Assembly: GCA_024663395.1 (NCBI GenBank)
Contig: JANFAH010000016.1
Span: forward strand, 1,116,001 to 1,180,000
Length of the DNA: 64,000 bases
Direction: 5' to 3'
From: Pisolithus tinctorius
Taxonomy: Eukaryota; Basidiomycota; Agaricomycetes; Boletales; Pisolithaceae
Part shown: positions 47,949-56,530 of the stretch, piece by piece
Layout of the letters: each line of letters starts with the position of its first letter
Numbering within the stretch: the first letter of the stretch is position 1
Notes under the pieces: generated by a model
Told to the model about the DNA's origin: nothing
Seen by the model: the letters and a program-made list of their open reading frames with translations, nothing else
Databases searched by the model: none
Position numbers and translations under genes: made by a program

Positions 47949-50900
47949 ATATCGATGATCCACCAAACGGTCGGGGAGAGCCTACTAAAACGTCCTGTTT
48001 CCTATTTAGCCGCTGTTATCCGTTCCTCAGTCCTACAGTCTCATCATTAGCCTTCACTTCGACGAACTTCTCTTCGCCCACAGCACCCGTACCGCGGAAC
48101 ATACCCACCGGAATACCCTCGCCTGCTTTCACTTTCCTCTCTTCCACTCAGACAATACTAAACCCCTCTGCTATAGCCGCATTCGGCAGCATTTATCGAC
48201 TAGATCCCGCGGTTCGCACCCTCATCTACAAGCCAGTTGCCAAGAAGGTTCGGACGGTACCTGCCCCGATGGCGGAAGAGTACCGCATCGTGCGCAGCCT
48301 GCCTGACGACCCGCTCGCTGGTCTCCAACCACTTCCAACCCATCCTCCAGACTTCGCCCCGGGCGTCCGCTTCACTGCCGAACGGGCCGCGGAACTTGAC
48401 CTCGACCCTGCAGATTGGCTTTGGCCAGAAGAACTTAAACTCGTAACTTGGCTCGTTTCGGTCCATGAGCTCGCATTCGCTTGGGACATTACAGAGCGCG
48501 GACACCTAGACGAACGGTATTTCCCGCCAGTAAAGATTCCTACCATTCCGCACACGCCTTGGGTCCAACGCAATATCCCTATCCCGAACGCGATCCATGC
48601 CCAAGTCATAGACATGATTAAAGATCGCATCAAGTCAGGCATGTATGAACCTTCTACAGCGGCTTACCGCTCCCGCTGGTTCTGCGTAGTAAAGAAAGAC
48701 GGAAAGTCTCTTCGCCTTGTGCATGACTTACAGCCCCTGAATGCAGTGACCATCCACGATGCGTCCGTCCCGCCCTTCGTAGAACATCTCGCAGAATCCT
48801 TTGCTGGATATGCGGTGTATGCGATGATGGACCTCTACTCCGGGTATGACCAGCGCGCACTCCACGTCGATTCCCGCGACCTCACCACCTTCGGTACCCC
48901 CCTCGGACCACATCGGCTTACTACTCTGCCGCAGGGCCATGCGAATGTGGTACAGGTATACCAGGGAGATACTGCATTTGTGCTCCAGGATGAGATCCCA
49001 CACCATACCCTGCCTTTCATAGATGACGTCCCCGTGAAATCCGAGACCACCCGCTATCAGCGCGCAGACGGCTCCTATGAGACTATCCCGGAGAATCCTG
49101 GGATTCGGAAATTTATCTGGAATCACTGTATAGTTGTTAACCGTATCCTTCAGCGTTTGCAGAACGTCGGAGCCACTGTCTCGGCAAAGAAGTTCGTGCT
49201 AGCCGCTCCGTCCGCTGTGATCGTTGGCCACAAGTGCACCTTTGAAGGTCGCATTCCTGAAGAAAGCAAAGTGCAGAAGATCCGCGACTGGCCCGAGTGC
49301 CGCAACCTGACACAGGTCCGCGGTTTCCTCGGTGTCTGCGGAGTGCTACGCATCTTCATCAAAGATTTTGCCAAGATTGCGCGGCCGCTAGTCGCGCTCA
49401 CGCGGAAAGACGTACCATTCACATGGGACGAACCGCAACGCGCTGCCATGCAACGACTCAAGGACGAAATTGTAAAGTCCCCCGCACTTCGAAGGATTGA
49501 CTATGAGTGCGGTCGCGAAGTGATTTTAGCAGTTGACACATCGGTCATCGCAGTTGGCTACATCCTCTACCAGCTCGGCGAAGACGGCAGACGGTACCCG
49601 AGTCGCTTCGGATCCATCACCCTCAACGAAGTGGAAAGCCGCTACTCTCAGGCTAAGCTTGAGTTGTACGGTCTCTTCCGCGCGTTGCGCGCGGTACGCG
49701 TATACATCTTCGGTCTCACTAACTTCACTGTGGAGGTGGATGCGAAGTATATTAAGGGCATGATAAATAACCCAGATCTGCAGCCTAACGCGACGATCAA
49801 TCGCTGGATCGCTGGCGTCCTCCTTTTCTCGTTCAAACTCGTCCACGTTCCCGCGGATAGGCATGCCGGCCCTGATGGCTTATCCCGCCGTCCGCGGTCG
49901 GAGCTCGACCCGCCCGAGGTTGACGACCATGAGGATTGGCTGGACCGTTTTTACTCTTTCTCTACACAGGTTGTCAATGACCGCCCGCCTCCTATGTCAC
50001 TTTCCAGTCAAGACCAGCATTCCCTACCGCCACCCGCTTACCATCGGGCGAGCCTCCCGCCGCCTACATCCTTCTATCTCGCATTCTCTGCGACTGCTGA
50101 TGCTAATCACCCTTCCGATACCCCAGACGACCCTGCCATTCCGCGGTCCGCGAAAGCTCGGGCACGCGAGGCAAAGATGGAAATGATCCGCGCATTCCTC
50201 GCGACCCGCGAGCGACCTCCTGACCTTACTGATGCGCAGTACTCATCCTTCTTTAATTCGGCCAGCCGCTTCTTCCTCCTAGATGGCAACTTATGGCGTC
50301 GGGAACCGCACGGACGGCACCAGCTAGTCGTCGATGCATCCAAGCGGTACCGTCTCATCAAGGAAGCGCATGACGACCTCGGGCACAAAGGTGTCTTCAC
50401 GGTCCGCACACGCCTTCTCCTCCGCTTTTGGTGGCCTCTGCTTGTCGAGGACGTGAAGTGGTATGTCCGCACTTGCCACGAATGCCAGATCCGCCAGACG
50501 CAGAAGCTTCATATCCCCCCCACTGTACCCATGATAGGGGGCTTGTTTCATAAAGCTCACATTGACACGATGCTGATGCCCAAAGCCGGCGGCTACCGCT
50601 ACATAGTACAGGCCCGTTGCGCGCTGACTTCATATCCTGAATGGCGTATGTTGCGCGCGGAAAATAGTACCGCGCTCGCGTCCTTCATCTTCGAGGACAT
50701 TCTATGCCGCTGGGGTCCGCTCACCGAGATTGTCACCGACAACGGTCCCGCGTTCGTCCAAGCCTTAGATGCCCTAGCCGCGCAATATCATATCCGTCAC
50801 ATCCGTATCTCTCCTTACAACTCTCAGGCTAATGGTATTGTAGAGCGTCGCCACTATGATGTTTGCGAGGCTATCATGAAGAGCTGCGAGAATGATGATC

Positions 50901-51547
50901 GCCGCTGGCACACCGTTGCGCACTCCGTCTTCTGGGCCGAGCGGGTCACCATTTTGAAATCCACGGGTCTATCCCCTTATTTCATGGTACATGGTGTCGA
51001 ACCGCTGTTCCCATTCGACCTTGCGGAGGCTACTTTCCTTTTACCCCTATCCCGCGATGATGCTACGCCGCTGACTACCACAGAACTGATTGCTTGGCGT
51101 GCGCGCCAGCTACAGAAGCGTCAGGATGACCTGGACCAGGTCTGCGGCAACGTCCTCCGCGCACGGTTCCAGTCCATCCAGCAGTTCGAAGCCGCCTTTC
51201 AGCATCGCATTAAAGACCATAACTTCGCTCCCGGCGCCCTCGTGCTTGTCCGCAACTCCCGCGTAGAGAAAGAGCTGAACCGGAAGACAAAGCCGCGGTA
51301 CACCGGTCCCATGGTCGTCCTTCGTCGGACCACTGGCGGCTCGTACCTACTGGCCGAGCTGGATGGCGCCATCTCCAAACTCCGCTTCGCTGCATTCCGC
51401 TTACTTCCCTACCACCCGCGGTCTCAGACCCGCGCAACCGTAACTCGCATTACTGGGTTAGATGATGAAGAACTAGACCACCTTCTTGAAGAGGCTGAGG
51501 ATGACCCCACTGATGATGATGTGGAGGCTTTTTCCGCAGACAGCTGA
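47936..51547 (+). CDS. pol: G2 pol: RT-RNase H-integrase
   Basis: 1,203 codons, in the -1 frame relative to gag. RT: RWFCVVKKDGKSLRLVHDLQ, MMDLYSGYD (residues about 297-305), LPQGHANVVQ, and the catalytic motif FIDD (361-364) in place of the usual YxDD, which keeps both aspartates. RNase H: AVDTSVIAVGYIL, and Glu in QAKLELYGL. Integrase: HHCC (HDDLGHKG.. CHECQIRQ), then AHIDTML, VTDNGPAF and GIVERRH as the DDE residues. A GPY/F-like module RYTGPMVVLRRTTGGSYLLA follows. There is no chromodomain; the C-terminus is acidic. It stops at TGA 51545-51547 in a TGA CTA context, after which the same frame stays open to the 3' LTR. Confidence 0.95.
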   Translation: MGFLNIDDPPNGRGEPTKTSCFLFSRCYPFLSPTVSSLAFTSTNFSSPTAPVPRNIPTGIPSPAFTFLSSTQTILNPSAIAAFGSIYRLDPAVRTLIYKPVAKKVRTVPAPMAEEYRIVRSLPDDPLAGLQPLPTHPPDFAPGVRFTAERAAELDLDPADWLWPEELKLVTWLVSVHELAFAWDITERGHLDERYFPPVKIPTIPHTPWVQRNIPIPNAIHAQVIDMIKDRIKSGMYEPSTAAYRSRWFCVVKKDGKSLRLVHDLQPLNAVTIHDASVPPFVEHLAESFAGYAVYAMMDLYSGYDQRALHVDSRDLTTFGTPLGPHRLTTLPQGHANVVQVYQGDTAFVLQDEIPHHTLPFIDDVPVKSETTRYQRADGSYETIPENPGIRKFIWNHCIVVNRILQRLQNVGATVSAKKFVLAAPSAVIVGHKCTFEGRIPEESKVQKIRDWPECRNLTQVRGFLGVCGVLRIFIKDFAKIARPLVALTRKDVPFTWDEPQRAAMQRLKDEIVKSPALRRIDYECGREVILAVDTSVIAVGYILYQLGEDGRRYPSRFGSITLNEVESRYSQAKLELYGLFRALRAVRVYIFGLTNFTVEVDAKYIKGMINNPDLQPNATINRWIAGVLLFSFKLVHVPADRHAGPDGLSRRPRSELDPPEVDDHEDWLDRFYSFSTQVVNDRPPPMSLSSQDQHSLPPPAYHRASLPPPTSFYLAFSATADANHPSDTPDDPAIPRSAKARAREAKMEMIRAFLATRERPPDLTDAQYSSFFNSASRFFLLDGNLWRREPHGRHQLVVDASKRYRLIKEAHDDLGHKGVFTVRTRLLLRFWWPLLVEDVKWYVRTCHECQIRQTQKLHIPPTVPMIGGLFHKAHIDTMLMPKAGGYRYIVQARCALTSYPEWRMLRAENSTALASFIFEDILCRWGPLTEIVTDNGPAFVQALDALAAQYHIRHIRISPYNSQANGIVERRHYDVCEAIMKSCENDDRRWHTVAHSVFWAERVTILKSTGLSPYFMVHGVEPLFPFDLAEATFLLPLSRDDATPLTTTELIAWRARQLQKRQDDLDQVCGNVLRARFQSIQQFEAAFQHRIKDHNFAPGALVLVRNSRVEKELNRKTKPRYTGPMVVLRRTTGGSYLLAELDGAISKLRFAAFRLLPYHPRSQTRATVTRITGLDDEELDHLLEEAEDDPTDDDVEAFSADS
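47938..47948 (+). promoter_or_regulatory. G2 candidate -1 ribosomal frameshift site
   Basis: In the gag frame the last codons read TGG GGT TTT TGA. G GGT TTT is an X XXY YYZ heptamer next to the stop; a -1 slip continues TTG AAT ATC in the pol frame. I see no strong stem-loop directly downstream. Reinitiation at the overlapping ATG 47936 is the alternative. Confidence 0.6.
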
Positions 51548-51682
51548 CTATCCGTCCTTCCCAGTATCCACAGCTTGTCCATCGCGCTATTCACCCTCTC
51601 CTCCCACGATACCCATACCTCTTTCCGCGGCCTCGCCCGCCTCCCCGCGGCTCCTCCTACTACACTCGTTCCTTCTCCCATG

Positions 51683-51700
51683 CTGACTGGGGACAGTCAG
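51683..51700 (+). repeat. Hairpin copy 1 (CTGACTG-GGGA-CAGTCAG)
   Basis: A perfect 7-bp stem with a GGGA loop, followed by aagtcccccgcagg. The same hairpin and following motif recur at 53813 just before the 3' LTR, with a compensating base-pair change. Confidence 0.8.
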
Positions 51701-52421
51701 CGTTCAAAGTCCCCCGCAGGGGTGACCAGCATACCACTTGATCCACCCGATATCAGACATAGTTCGTTTCCTTTTATCTGTTTTACCCCGGGTTTCGTCC
51801 GGAGACCTCTATTCCACCCCAGGTTTCGTCCGGTGATTCTACTGATAGCTAGTCCTTGCTCAAAAAACATAAAAACTGCTTACAAAAAGTCCAAAACCGT
51901 CCAGAAAAATAACAAAACACCGAATAAGTATATAGCCAAAACAACGCCTCTCCTATCTCTCTTACTAGTCTCGCTGATGCCGTCCTCGGCTGCTCTACAC
52001 CGCGGAGACTTGCAATCACTCCGCGCATTTCTTCTTCGATCGCGCAGTCAGCATGCGCCCCTTGATCTGTTTTTCTTTCAACCCTCCTTCTGTCTCCTTA
52101 CAATTGACACACAAAAACCGTCCCAGCTACCCAATAAACAGTCCCTTCGCTTCCTCTTCGAGAATCCGTCACATCCTACCATCAAGATCGTTTCACGAGG
52201 ACTTACCGTTGAGAGAAGTCAAAAGTCGCACGAAGAAGACAAGTCGGGCGGTACCCCGCGCATCATATCCTACAGCGGCCGCACTATCCCGCGGGACATC
52301 ACCAAGCATTTCGAGTCGTTTGCAAATTCGCGCAGAAGCAAGAAAAGCGGTATATTTAGCGCGGTACGCGCTGACATGCGGATAGGACAATGCAACGAAT
52401 CTGAACTAAATACAAACATCC

Positions 52422-53538
52422 CTACTCTACCCCAATCTTCTCCAGAGCTTCGGCGAGTTGATCGACGCACACCTGCAGGCGAAGGTATGCGGCCTGCGAC
52501 TCCACGGCCTCGGCACGAAGCAGCCTCAGCGACTGGGAGAGGTCGGCCGCGACCCTGGCATCGAGCCGACTGCGCACAGGCGCCTTCCCCTTCGCGCGCG
52601 TGTGGCTCTCGACCACTTCCACGTCGTCGTCGTCGTCGTCGTCGTCAACGGCCCTCTTGGAGGGGCCGGCCTTCGCGGTCTTCGAAGCTTGGGCTGCGGA
52701 CCGTTAGTTCCGCACCTCCCGAGATCAAGACACTACTTACCGACCGAGGTGCCCGCCTGCGCTCTCTTCCCCGCGGCCTTCGTCGACTTCTCGCACCTTT
52801 GCTTCATCCGCGCGCAGCCATTGCACGTGCGGCCGGCGGCACCCGTGCACGTGGCGTTCCTGACCAGACAACGCGTGCAGGGCACCTTGTGGAGAATCGA
52901 ACCAGGTGGGACGTTGATCTTCGGCTCGTCCTCGTCCTCGCTTTCAGCAATAGTCTGCCGCGATCGCTTGAGACTCCGGTGTCAGCCGTTATCGCACCAC
53001 CATACAACCCGCGCACTCACCTTTCGAACCGGCCGGGCTACAACCTCAACATGCGACATCTTCTCTGTCACCACCGGCACTGCGACACTCGCACCTTGCT
53101 CGCCGACAGCCTGCGCAGCCTCCTCGCCCATCCGCACGTCCTCGTCGGCCTTTCCGCGTGCAATCTCCTCGGCCACCCACCTCTCGTAGGCCTCATCGGC
53201 CTCTGCGATAGCGGGTCCATCCGCTGCGTCTATCTTGGTGTCGATGCCCAGTTCTTGCCCGCGCTCGACGATGGGGTACACCTCCCCCTAGAAGACAGTC
53301 AGTACCGCGGGTCTCCGACGGCTTGCCCACTTACTGTTCTCTCCTCCCATCGGCGCATCCACATGACCTTCTCCTCCCAAAACTCCTCCTTGTCATCCGG
53401 GAGGCACCTCGCCTCAGCGACCAGAGCCGCGGAGGCAGCGACGAACTTCGCCTTTAATGCGGTCTTCTCCGCTTCGATCGGGTCAGGGGTGGCCGCGCGT
53501 ACGAGTTGGGACAGATGGGGGGCACGGTTGGCGGACAT
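52422..53538 (-). CDS. G2 antisense gene: intact spliced Zn(2)Cys(6) protein (322 aa)
   Basis: Opposite in sense to gag-pol, between pol and the 3' LTR. Exons (minus): 53538-53335, 53287-53021, 52966-52741, 52693-52422; introns of 47, 54 and 47 nt with gtaagt/gtgagt donors and AG acceptors. All joins keep frame, giving 322 residues and stop TAG at 52422. It starts MSANRAPHLSQLVRAA. Then come charged helices, and in exon 3 CTRCLVRNATC and CNGCARMKQRC give CX2CX6CX7CX2CX6C, the Gal4-type binuclear zinc cluster spacing. A Lys-rich segment, a seven-Asp run and a C-terminal amphipathic helix (LSQSLRLLRAEAVESQAAYL) follow. A TATA box on the minus strand at 53617-53623 lies about 80 nt upstream. It resembles the G1 antisense gene in position, size, cluster and order of regions, not in overall sequence. 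Role unknown; transcriptional or integration control is conjecture. Confidence 0.87.
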
Positions 53539-53616
53539 GGTGAGAGTATTAGATGCGATGGATGGAGGGAGGGGAAGAATCAAGTCGATGCGAAGGTTTG
53601 AGCCGCGCACTAACAA

Positions 53617-53623
53617 TTATATA
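53617..53623 (-). promoter_or_regulatory. TATA box of the G2 antisense gene
   Basis: The minus strand reads AAGTATATAATTG, with TATATAA 79-85 nt upstream of the ATG at 53538, a distance usual for TATA-driven fungal genes. It lies in the internal region, not in the LTR, so the antisense gene appears to have its own promoter. Confidence 0.65.
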
Positions 53624-53812
53624 CTTAGCGGCCATGAGGCGCTTATGTCATCGGTCCGGACGCCTATACGCGGTATTCAACGGTCTCCTCGCGTTCCTCG
53701 GCTCCACGCTTGCTTCGCTTCTACGCGGAATCATCCGGTGTTCTCGAACCCTCGGCGCCACACCGTTGCCATCACCACACGGCAAGCTATCTATGTCCTC
53801 CGCGCCACGTGG

Positions 53813-53830
53813 CTGACCGGGGACGGTCAG
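53813..53830 (+). repeat. Hairpin copy 2 (CTGACCG-GGGA-CGGTCAG)
   Basis: Second copy of the stem-loop, 20 nt upstream of the 3' LTR, followed by aagtcccccgcagg. One stem pair is C-G where copy 1 has T-A, so pairing is maintained. Confidence 0.8.
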
Positions 53831-53849
53831 CATCTAAGTCCCCCGCAGG

Positions 53850-54502
53850 TGTGAGGAATCCGCATTCCCTGGACGCGCAAGCCCCTATCATTAACCGTTC
53901 CGTGACTACTATTACGTCCGCTCCCCTCTCGCGTTCACCATTGTTCGCACGCTACCTTCCCGCGCCCTCGCTCCCTCTCGCGCAATGCTATACCCACGGC
54001 CGCTGTGCTCCGGTTATTGTTCTTCCTCGGACTCCTTCTCTTATCACGGTCTCTGTTCCTTTGGTGCTTGTAGTATACCCTCGGCCTCAGTTTGGCCTGT
54101 CTTCTGTGTACGCGCTGTCGCGCGGCTTTCCTTTACTGTACCCTGTCTTACTTAGGTTCCGGGTTTGTCCGGACTATAAAGCCCTGTACTTAGGTACAGA
54201 ATGATACCTTTTGGCACTCGGAAGGTCACCATGAGTTTCCTTACACTTCGTCTACACCGCACGTCTCGCATTCCGCCGCGCACGAACTACGTATACCGCT
54301 CGCACCGCTCGCATCGCCAGTACTACACCGCGGACCACGCCGCGCACGTCACGAAACACTACCGCTACAAAGCGCTGGGTCTCTCCTTCTAGTCCCGACA
54401 GTCCAGAATCCCTTGGGACGAACAATTCGTTCCCTTCATTTCTTATTGTTGTTATCTAAGCCATCTAGCTCGTGTTGTACAGCTACTTGGACTTTTCCTA
54501 CA
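53850..54502 (+). repeat. G2 3' LTR
   Basis: 653 bp; one substitution seen relative to the 5' LTR (CACGAG to CATGAG at about 54230). Directly followed by the GCGT duplication and the remaining G1 sequence. Confidence 0.93.
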
Positions 54503-54544
54503 GCGTTGAGATGAGCCTCCAAGTTTGCACAACCAGAGTCAATA

Positions 54545-54591
54545 CAGCTCCCAGATTGTGTGGAGTCCTGGGAGCTGCTACCTATTTTTTT
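54545..54591 (-). promoter_or_regulatory. G1 gag-pol -1 frameshift signal: slippery heptamer and hairpin
   Basis: On the minus strand gag ends ACA AAA AAA TAG. The heptamer A AAA AAA (54591-54585) abuts the stop; seven nucleotides later a perfect 9-bp stem CAGCTCCCA / TGGGAGCTG (54577-54569 with 54553-54545) encloses a 15-nt loop. A -1 slip continues ATA GGT AGC, and that frame is open into the protease on the other side of G2. This has the layout of a programmed -1 frameshift element. Confidence 0.85.
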
Positions 54592-55961
54592 GTCTCGGGG
54601 GTAGTACCCGAGCCCGAGGCCGGTGCGGCCTCGGTGGTAGCTGCAGCATGAGCTTTGGCTTTTCTGGCTTTCTTAGGGCATTTGTCAGCAAAGTGACTGG
54701 ACCCTCCACAGAACATGCAGAGGTTTCCATCTATGCGACGCTTGCATTCTTCCGGGGTAAGCTTTCCATCTTTGCCAAGTTTGCTAGGCTCGGGCTTGGA
54801 CGAATTGCTGTTATTACTATTGCCTGGCTTCGATGAAGCTGGCTTGGACTGGGTGGAACTGGTGTTGTTGTTGTTGTTGTTGTTATTGCTGGTCTTAGCT
54901 TTCTCCTGACTGGTCTTGGGCTGACTGTTATTGCTGGAACCTCTGGACTTGTTGTTGCTGGAGTTGGATGAGCCTTGGTGCTTACTTGCCCACTGGACTT
55001 CTTCCTTGCGCTCCCAATAGTGCGCATCTATTTCTTGGGCGAGGTGGCGGAGCTCGTGAAGTGTCCGGGGTTTGCCAACTCGACAGACCTCATCCTTGAT
55101 TCGGTCTGGGAGGCTGGAATAGAAGTGGTGGCGCAGCGCACCATCACCATAGCCTCGGACTTGCGAGGCAAGCCGATTGAAGTCGACTACGTATTTATTA
55201 ATGCGCTGACTTTCCTTCATGTGCAAGTGGTCGAGTTGGCTCTCAGTGTCAGCAACCGGGTCGTGAGGGCCAAAGGTGGTTTGCAATTCTAGCACAAACT
55301 CCCTCCAGGAGTCCATCCAGAGAGGCCAGTCGTTGGGGTCATCGAGTCTGAGCAAGTCTGGCTCGAACCACTCAAGGGCCATACCCTTGAGGTATGATTG
55401 GGCGAAGATGACCTTGGTGCGATCAGTCCTAAAAGCCCAGGGACGGTCTTGGAAGTTAAGTTCACACTGGATGAAGAAGGCGCAAAGTTTCTTTGGGTCG
55501 GTACCATCAAAGGTATCAGGCTCACGTAGCTTGGTCCTGCTTGAGGACTCAGGACTAGTACAGGCATTGCGAGCCAACAGCTTGATGGCCTTTGCGAGAC
55601 TGTCGAAGACCATGACCGCAGGTTTGGTGTCCGGGTCTGGGAAGTCCGGATTGTCTTCCGGATCATTATCTTCCGGGTTATCATCACTGGGACCATTATC
55701 ACCGGGGTCATCATCGTCTGGGTTGTTGTCATCATCATCGCCAGGGTCACCCTCGGGGATGGGAGCAGTGGGACGACATGGGGTGGGGGTGTTAGATGTG
55801 TGGGCTGAGAAGCCCCTGAAAGGACTGACGGGACCTGGGGAGCGCCTAGTGGTGCCCAAAGCAGCTAGTGCTGTTTCACGGTGAGCCCCACTGGCTGAAG
55901 CGGAGTCAGGATTGGTGGCAGAGCAGCCATGGGGAGGTTGGAATCGAGTCTTGGTTGCCAT
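54582..55961 (-). CDS. gag: G1 gag
   Basis: 459 codons from ATG 55961 (MATKTRFQPPHGC), intact despite decay elsewhere in the element. An acidic Asp/Asn/Pro repeat (DDDDNNPDDDDPGDN-like) precedes the capsid domain (FDGTDPKKLCAFFIQCELNF, LKGMALEWFEPDLL, INKYVVDFNRLASQV), typical of Retrotrans_gag. A Ser/Asn-rich low-complexity stretch includes a poly-Asn run. The nucleocapsid knuckle is CMFCGGSSHFADKC (CX2CX4HX4C) near residue 415. It ends TAG at 54582-54584, directly after the slippery heptamer. Confidence 0.92.
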   Translation of the reverse strand: MATKTRFQPPHGCSATNPDSASASGAHRETALAALGTTRRSPGPVSPFRGFSAHTSNTPTPCRPTAPIPEGDPGDDDDNNPDDDDPGDNGPSDDNPEDNDPEDNPDFPDPDTKPAVMVFDSLAKAIKLLARNACTSPESSSRTKLREPDTFDGTDPKKLCAFFIQCELNFQDRPWAFRTDRTKVIFAQSYLKGMALEWFEPDLLRLDDPNDWPLWMDSWREFVLELQTTFGPHDPVADTESQLDHLHMKESQRINKYVVDFNRLASQVRGYGDGALRHHFYSSLPDRIKDEVCRVGKPRTLHELRHLAQEIDAHYWERKEEVQWASKHQGSSNSSNNKSRGSSNNSQPKTSQEKAKTSNNNNNNNNTSSTQSKPASSKPGNSNNSNSSKPEPSKLGKDGKLTPEECKRRIDGNLCMFCGGSSHFADKCPKKARKAKAHAAATTEAAPASGSGTTPETKK

Positions 55962-55999
55962 GGTGTATTAGACCCACACAAGTGGTGAGTCTGAAATAC

Positions 56000-56525
56000 T
56001 GTCAAGTACAAGGATTGTCCAGGTTGAGTCCAGACCGGAGACTGAAGTGGACGCAAGGCTGAAGGGTCAGGATCAAGAGGGGAGACGAGAGTACAGAAGA
56101 TTGGACTGGTTGGACTTAGCGACTGAGAGTACAGTGCTATTCCCTTGCGTGGGTTTCAGTCTGAGTCCGAGGCCAAGATGAGGTTATCAGAGTATACTTA
56201 GTTGATTTCAGACTAAGGAGTACAGGCCGAGTATCTATGAGTTTATATACCAGAAGTAACTATAGTATGGAGACCGGTAATGCCGGTCTCACAAGGATTG
56301 CTAAGATGATTGGTAATGCAAGGATTACTAATGTATGACTAAGGTAATGGAGACCGGGACAGACTGGACCAGGGACAAGACTGGGCAGGACCTAACCGAA
56401 TGACAGACACTGCAAAGCAGTGTCCACTGCGCTAGACCAATTGGAGATACGGGACAGGCGAGGCCGAGGCCGGACTGAGTGAGTGCGAGGCCGAGTCCAG
56501 CCGGGGTCAAGGCATGACTATCACA
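56000..56525 (-). repeat. G1 5' LTR
   Basis: Same family as 38925-39450. Differences between the two are mostly CG against TG or CA. The terminal ctatcaca replaces ctatgaca. No typical TGG primer-binding site follows it on the minus strand. Confidence 0.92.
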
Positions 56526-56530
56526 CATTC

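Larger units (their letters stand above)
51548..53854 (+). other. Open frame downstream of G2 pol (possible readthrough extension)
   Basis: After the pol TGA the same frame has no stop for 768 codons, ending at the TGA formed by the first bases of the 3' LTR. The stop context UGA CUA is a known readthrough-prone context. There is no recognised domain; composition is Arg/Ser/Pro-rich and partly repetitive. About 1.1 kb of it lies opposite the antisense gene, whose codon bias could keep the frame open, but the 51.55-52.42 kb part has no such explanation. Whether it is translated is unknown. Confidence 0.35.
44433..54502 (+). mobile_element. G2: intact, young Ty3/gypsy element with antisense gene
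   Basis: A 10,070-bp element with 653-bp LTRs at 44433-45085 and 53850-54502 that I see differing at one position (C in 44806-44820, T in the 3' copy, at a CpG). Target duplication GCGT (44429-44432 and 54503-54506); 5-bp GCGTT is possible if the LTR starts one base later. Order: LTR, ATG-free leader, gag-protease ORF, pol ORF, antisense four-exon gene, LTR. All ORFs are intact and CpG is not depleted, so it is probably recent and potentially active. It sits inside the protease-proximal part of G1 pol. Confidence 0.95.
38925..56525 (-). mobile_element. G1: chromodomain Ty3/gypsy element (chromovirus), minus orientation
   Basis: About 7.5 kb once nested G2 is removed. LTRs lie at 38925-39450 (3') and 56000-56525 (5'), with a 5-bp target duplication CATTC at 38920-38924 and 56526-56530. 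Order in sense (minus): LTR, gag (55961-54582), -1 frameshift signal, protease-RT-RNase H-integrase-chromodomain (44432-40792), an antisense Zn(2)Cys(6) gene (39571-40611), LTR. The two LTRs differ at many sites, mostly CG versus TG/CA. Stops in pol and in the antisense gene are CGA to TGA. The copy is therefore old and inactivated mainly by CpG deamination. Confidence 0.93.
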
